Below are positions 6,700-8,790 of a stretch of 8,790 nucleotides of DNA, one piece after another (position 1 is the stretch's first letter; each line of letters begins with the position of its first letter). A program made the translations under genes and the position numbers. This DNA is from JAXLYX01 sp046351215 (lineage in GTDB: Bacteria; Myxococcota_A; Polyangia; Polyangiales; Houyiibacteriaceae): contig JAXLYX010000052.1 in NCBI GenBank assembly GCA_046351215.1, positions 1 to 8,790 of the forward strand. Reading direction: 5' to 3'. Under the pieces are notes generated by a model that had not been told where the DNA came from, ran no database searches, and saw only the letters and a list, made by a program, of their open reading frames with translations.

Positions 6700-6709
6700 G
6701 GGGGCTGCC

Positions 6710-7885
6710 GTGACGTCTTCCCCGACGAGCCCCCGGACGATCCTGCACGTCGACATGGACGCGTTCTTCGCCTCCGTCGAGCAGCGGGACGATCCGTCGC
6801 TGCGCGGCAAGCCGGTGATCGTCGGAGGCCCGAGCCAGCGCGGTGTCGTCGCGGCCGCCTCCTACGAGATCCGGAAGTTCGGCGTCCGCTCGGCCATGTC
6901 GATGGCCGAGGCCCTCCGGCGCTGCCCCGAGGCGATCGTCGTGGCCGCCGACCACGATCGCTACGCCGAGGTCAGCCGGCAGGTCTTCGCGATCTTCCAT
7001 CGCTTCACGCCGCTCGTGGAGGGCCTCTCGCTCGACGAGGCGTTCCTCGACGTCACGGCGAGCCGCACGCTCTACGGCGACGGGGAGACGATCGCGCGGC
7101 GCATCAAGGAGGCGATCCACTCGGAGCTCGACCTCACGGCCTCGGCCGGGGTCGCGCCTTCGAAGTTCGTCGCGAAGATCGCGAGCGACCTCCGGAAGCC
7201 CGACGGCCTCGTGGTCGTCCGCCCGGAGGAGGTGCGAGCGCTCCTCGATCCGCTCCCGGTCGAACGGATGTGGGGCCTCGGCGAGAAATCGGCGAAGCTC
7301 GCCCGCTCGTACGGCTGGACGACGTTCCGCGACCTCGCGCGCGCGAAGACGAGCGAGCTCGTCGCGGTCTTCGGACAGCACGGAGCGGCGATGGGCGCGC
7401 TCGCCCGCGGCGAGGACGACCGCGAGGTCGTGCCCGATCGCGAGGCCAAGTCGATCGGCGCCGAGGAGACCTTCGAGCGCGATCTCGTGCCGAAGGAGCT
7501 GCCGGCGCGCCTGCTCTCCCAGTCGATGCGGGTCGCCGAGCGCCTCCACGACGACGGCCTCGCCGGGACGACCGTGACGGTGAAGGTGAAGCTCGCGGAC
7601 TTCACCCTCCGAACACGTTCCATGCAGCCGCCGGAGCCGGTCTCGGACACGGACGCGATCTACGGCACGGCGAAGCAGCTCCTCGCACGCTTCGACCTCG
7701 CGGGCCAGCGCGTGAGGCTGACGGGAGTGCAGGTTTCCGGCCTGGTTCCGCGCGAATCGACGCGCACGCTCTTCCCCGACGAGGAGCGCGAGAAGCGCAA
7801 GAAGCTCGAGGACGTGCGGGCCGCCCTGCGCGATCGGTTCGGAAAAGGAGCCCTGACGCGCGCGACGCTCCTCGACGACGACTGA
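6710..7885 (+). CDS. dinB: DNA polymerase IV (Y-family translesion polymerase)
   Basis: This complete 391-residue Y-family polymerase carries out error-prone bypass synthesis across damaged template DNA. The palm begins with ILHVDMDAFFASVEQRDDPS. Asp15 is the first metal ligand and Phe20 matches the ribose steric gate of E. coli DinB. LSLDEAFLDVT supplies the second acidic pair (Asp109, Glu110). GKPVIVGG and AASYEIRKFGVRSAMSM are the usual fingers residues. SAGVAPSKFVAKIASDLRKPDG is a classic DinB run, and VERMWGLGEKSAKL is the thumb helix-hairpin-helix. The little-finger domain follows, ending in RDRFGKGALTRATLL. Near residues 350-355, where many relatives carry a QL.LF clamp-binding motif, this protein reads STRTLF. 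GTG 6710 is chosen because the conserved body begins a few residues later and no other start fits; the frame stays open upstream to 6608. No LexA box was seen. The length is close to normal for the family (about 350-400). Confidence 0.95.
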   Translation: MTSSPTSPRTILHVDMDAFFASVEQRDDPSLRGKPVIVGGPSQRGVVAAASYEIRKFGVRSAMSMAEALRRCPEAIVVAADHDRYAEVSRQVFAIFHRFTPLVEGLSLDEAFLDVTASRTLYGDGETIARRIKEAIHSELDLTASAGVAPSKFVAKIASDLRKPDGLVVVRPEEVRALLDPLPVERMWGLGEKSAKLARSYGWTTFRDLARAKTSELVAVFGQHGAAMGALARGEDDREVVPDREAKSIGAEETFERDLVPKELPARLLSQSMRVAERLHDDGLAGTTVTVKVKLADFTLRTRSMQPPEPVSDTDAIYGTAKQLLARFDLAGQRVRLTGVQVSGLVPRESTRTLFPDEEREKRKKLEDVRAALRDRFGKGALTRATLLDDD

Positions 7886-7907
7886 GCCGCTTGCCATGGT
7901 TCGGCCC

Positions 7908-8408
7908 ATGCCGATCGACCCCGACTTCGTCGCCGACTGCCCCTACGGCCCCGGCGGACTCCTGATCGACGAGATCCTGGAGCTCGACCCCGAGGCCTCG
8001 CGCATCGTCGCGCGCATGCCGACCTTCGACGAGCTGCCGCTCACGCGCGAGCAGCGCGTGCATCCGATCCGTCATCCCCGCCACGTCTCGGGCGGGCTCA
8101 TGGTCCACATGACGGGCATGGTCGCGTTCGCGCACGCGTACTTCCTGCTCGGGCTGCGTCACTCGGAGGGCTGGATCGGCTACGGAGCCCGCATCCACTC
8201 GGCGCGCTTCCGCGCGCTCGCGATCCCCGGCGATCCGCTGCACCTCGAGTGCCGCGCCACGAAGCTCCGCAAGGGCGAGGAGCGCGCGCTCGGCCGGTAC
8301 GAGCTCCGCTTCACGCAGAACGGGAAGCTCGTCTACGAGGGCGATCAGACGGCGATGTGGATGAAGGTCGGCGACACCCTGCCGGCCGACCTCGAGGGGA
8401 TGGAATGA
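7908..8408 (+). CDS. Divergent FabZ-like hotdog-fold protein
   Basis: This is a 166-residue protein that looks like a hotdog-fold enzyme of the 3-hydroxyacyl-ACP dehydratase (FabA/FabZ) superfamily. The N-terminus GGLLIDEILELDPEASRIVARM resembles the FabZ opening (llvDrvle.e...i.a.). RHVSGGLMVHMTGMVAF (58-74) sits where FabZ has PG.LM.EA.AQ, with His67 in place of the catalytic Glu. IHSARFRALAIPGDPLHLECR (96-116) matches the 'arFr.pv.PGD.l.l' strand. The final strand is LVYEGDQTAMWMK. With the active-site residues changed, it may be a thioesterase-like or non-catalytic relative rather than a dehydratase; the substrate is unknown. ATG 7908 is preferred over in-frame ATG 7896 because a CATGGT hexamer precedes it by seven bases, much as at the 3363 gene, and neither start has a Shine-Dalgarno. 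It follows dinB by 22 bases and overlaps the next gene by ATGA. Confidence 0.75.
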   Translation: MPIDPDFVADCPYGPGGLLIDEILELDPEASRIVARMPTFDELPLTREQRVHPIRHPRHVSGGLMVHMTGMVAFAHAYFLLGLRHSEGWIGYGARIHSARFRALAIPGDPLHLECRATKLRKGEERALGRYELRFTQNGKLVYEGDQTAMWMKVGDTLPADLEGME

Positions 8409-8790
8409 GCGTCCATCGCACGGTGCTCGCCGTCGAGACGCGCGGCCGAGGCACCTACGACCTCACGGAAGAGGTCGCGCGCGTCGTCGCGGCCTCGGGC
8501 ATCGAGACCGGCCTCTGCACGGTCTTCGTGCACCACACGAGCGCCTCGCTGATCGTGAACGAGAACGCCGATCCCCAGGTGCGGCGCGACCTCGAGGCCT
8601 TCCTCTCGAAGCTCGTGCCGGACGGGGACCCGCTCTACCGGCACGTCGAGGAGGGCCCGGACGACATGCCGGCGCACGTGCGCGTGCTCCTCACGCAGAC
8701 GTCGATCGGTCTCCCCGTGGACGACGGTCGCCTCGACCTCGGCACGTGGCAGGGCCTCTACCTCTACGAGCACCGTCACGCGTCCCACCG
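8405..8790 (+). CDS. yjbQ: YjbQ/UPF0047 family protein, 3' end cut by the window
   Basis: The first 128 residues of a YjbQ (UPF0047) family protein are present. The reading frame has no stop before the right edge, and family members are about 135-140 residues, so only about ten residues are missing. Diagnostic runs are VFVHHTSASLIVNENADPQV (41-59; His43, His44), YRHVEEGPDDMPAHV (78-92; His80, Glu82, His91) and GRLDLGTWQGLYLYEHR (108-124). YjbQ of E. coli has been reported to show secondary thiamine-phosphate synthase activity, but the cellular role of the family is unsettled. The ATG lies in the upstream gene's stop (ATGA, 8405-8408) with GAGGGG (8394-8399) five bases ahead, so translation is probably coupled to the hotdog gene. 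Confidence 0.92.
   Translation, partial: MSVHRTVLAVETRGRGTYDLTEEVARVVAASGIETGLCTVFVHHTSASLIVNENADPQVRRDLEAFLSKLVPDGDPLYRHVEEGPDDMPAHVRVLLTQTSIGLPVDDGRLDLGTWQGLYLYEHRHASH

Noticed and set aside
3824..7909. A 1361-codon minus-strand open frame across the YfhO-like gene and dinB
   Set aside because: It is Arg/Ala/Pro-rich without domain signals and overlaps the well-supported YfhO-like gene in another frame and dinB on the opposite strand; typical of GC-rich shadow frames.
4342..7965. A 1207-codon plus-strand open frame antisense to the YfhO-like gene
   Set aside because: Its highly charged (Arg/Glu/Asp/His) composition is the expected complement of a GC-rich membrane protein gene; no motifs.

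Overview
The window is very GC-rich (roughly 70% by eye) and densely coded. The codon use favours G/C at third positions, and many Arg/Ala-rich antisense frames stay open. This composition, a lipoprotein glycosidase, many small uncharacterised proteins and several non-ATG starts suggest a myxobacterium-like member of the Myxococcota, perhaps Polyangiales. That placement is inference; no taxonomic marker gene is present.

Layout. (1) At 50-1483 (+) is a secreted lipoprotein of glycoside hydrolase family 5, most like endoglycoceramidases. (2) From 3211 down to 1275 on the minus strand are four small genes of unknown function: a protein with two CxxC zinc-site-like modules (3211-2687), two small soluble proteins (2588-2262 and 2206-1937), and a small three-helix membrane protein (1790-1275) whose 3' end runs antisense into the GH5 gene. 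(3) Diverging from these at 3363-4222 (+) is a two-gene unit: a DUF6036/AbiEii-like nucleotidyltransferase overlapped by ATGA with a 108-residue partner of unknown function. This is the best candidate for an undescribed system here, perhaps toxin-antitoxin or defence related. (4) At 6642-4210 (-) is a large YfhO-like polytopic membrane protein of the GT-C type, convergent with the partner gene (13-base overlap). (5) Diverging from it at 6710 (+) is DNA polymerase IV (dinB). It is followed 22 bases later by a divergent FabZ-like hotdog-fold protein, which overlaps by ATGA with a YjbQ/UPF0047 family gene cut by the window's right edge.

No rRNA, tRNA, CRISPR array, insertion sequence or convincing intrinsic terminator was seen. 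Start signals are mixed. A few genes have clear Shine-Dalgarno sequences, while others (3363, 6642 and possibly 7908) lack one and instead have a -10-like hexamer 6-7 bases before the start codon, which suggests leaderless mRNAs. The intergenic stretches are short; the longest (1791-1936 and 3212-3362) are about 150 bases, and the first carries two adjacent dyads.
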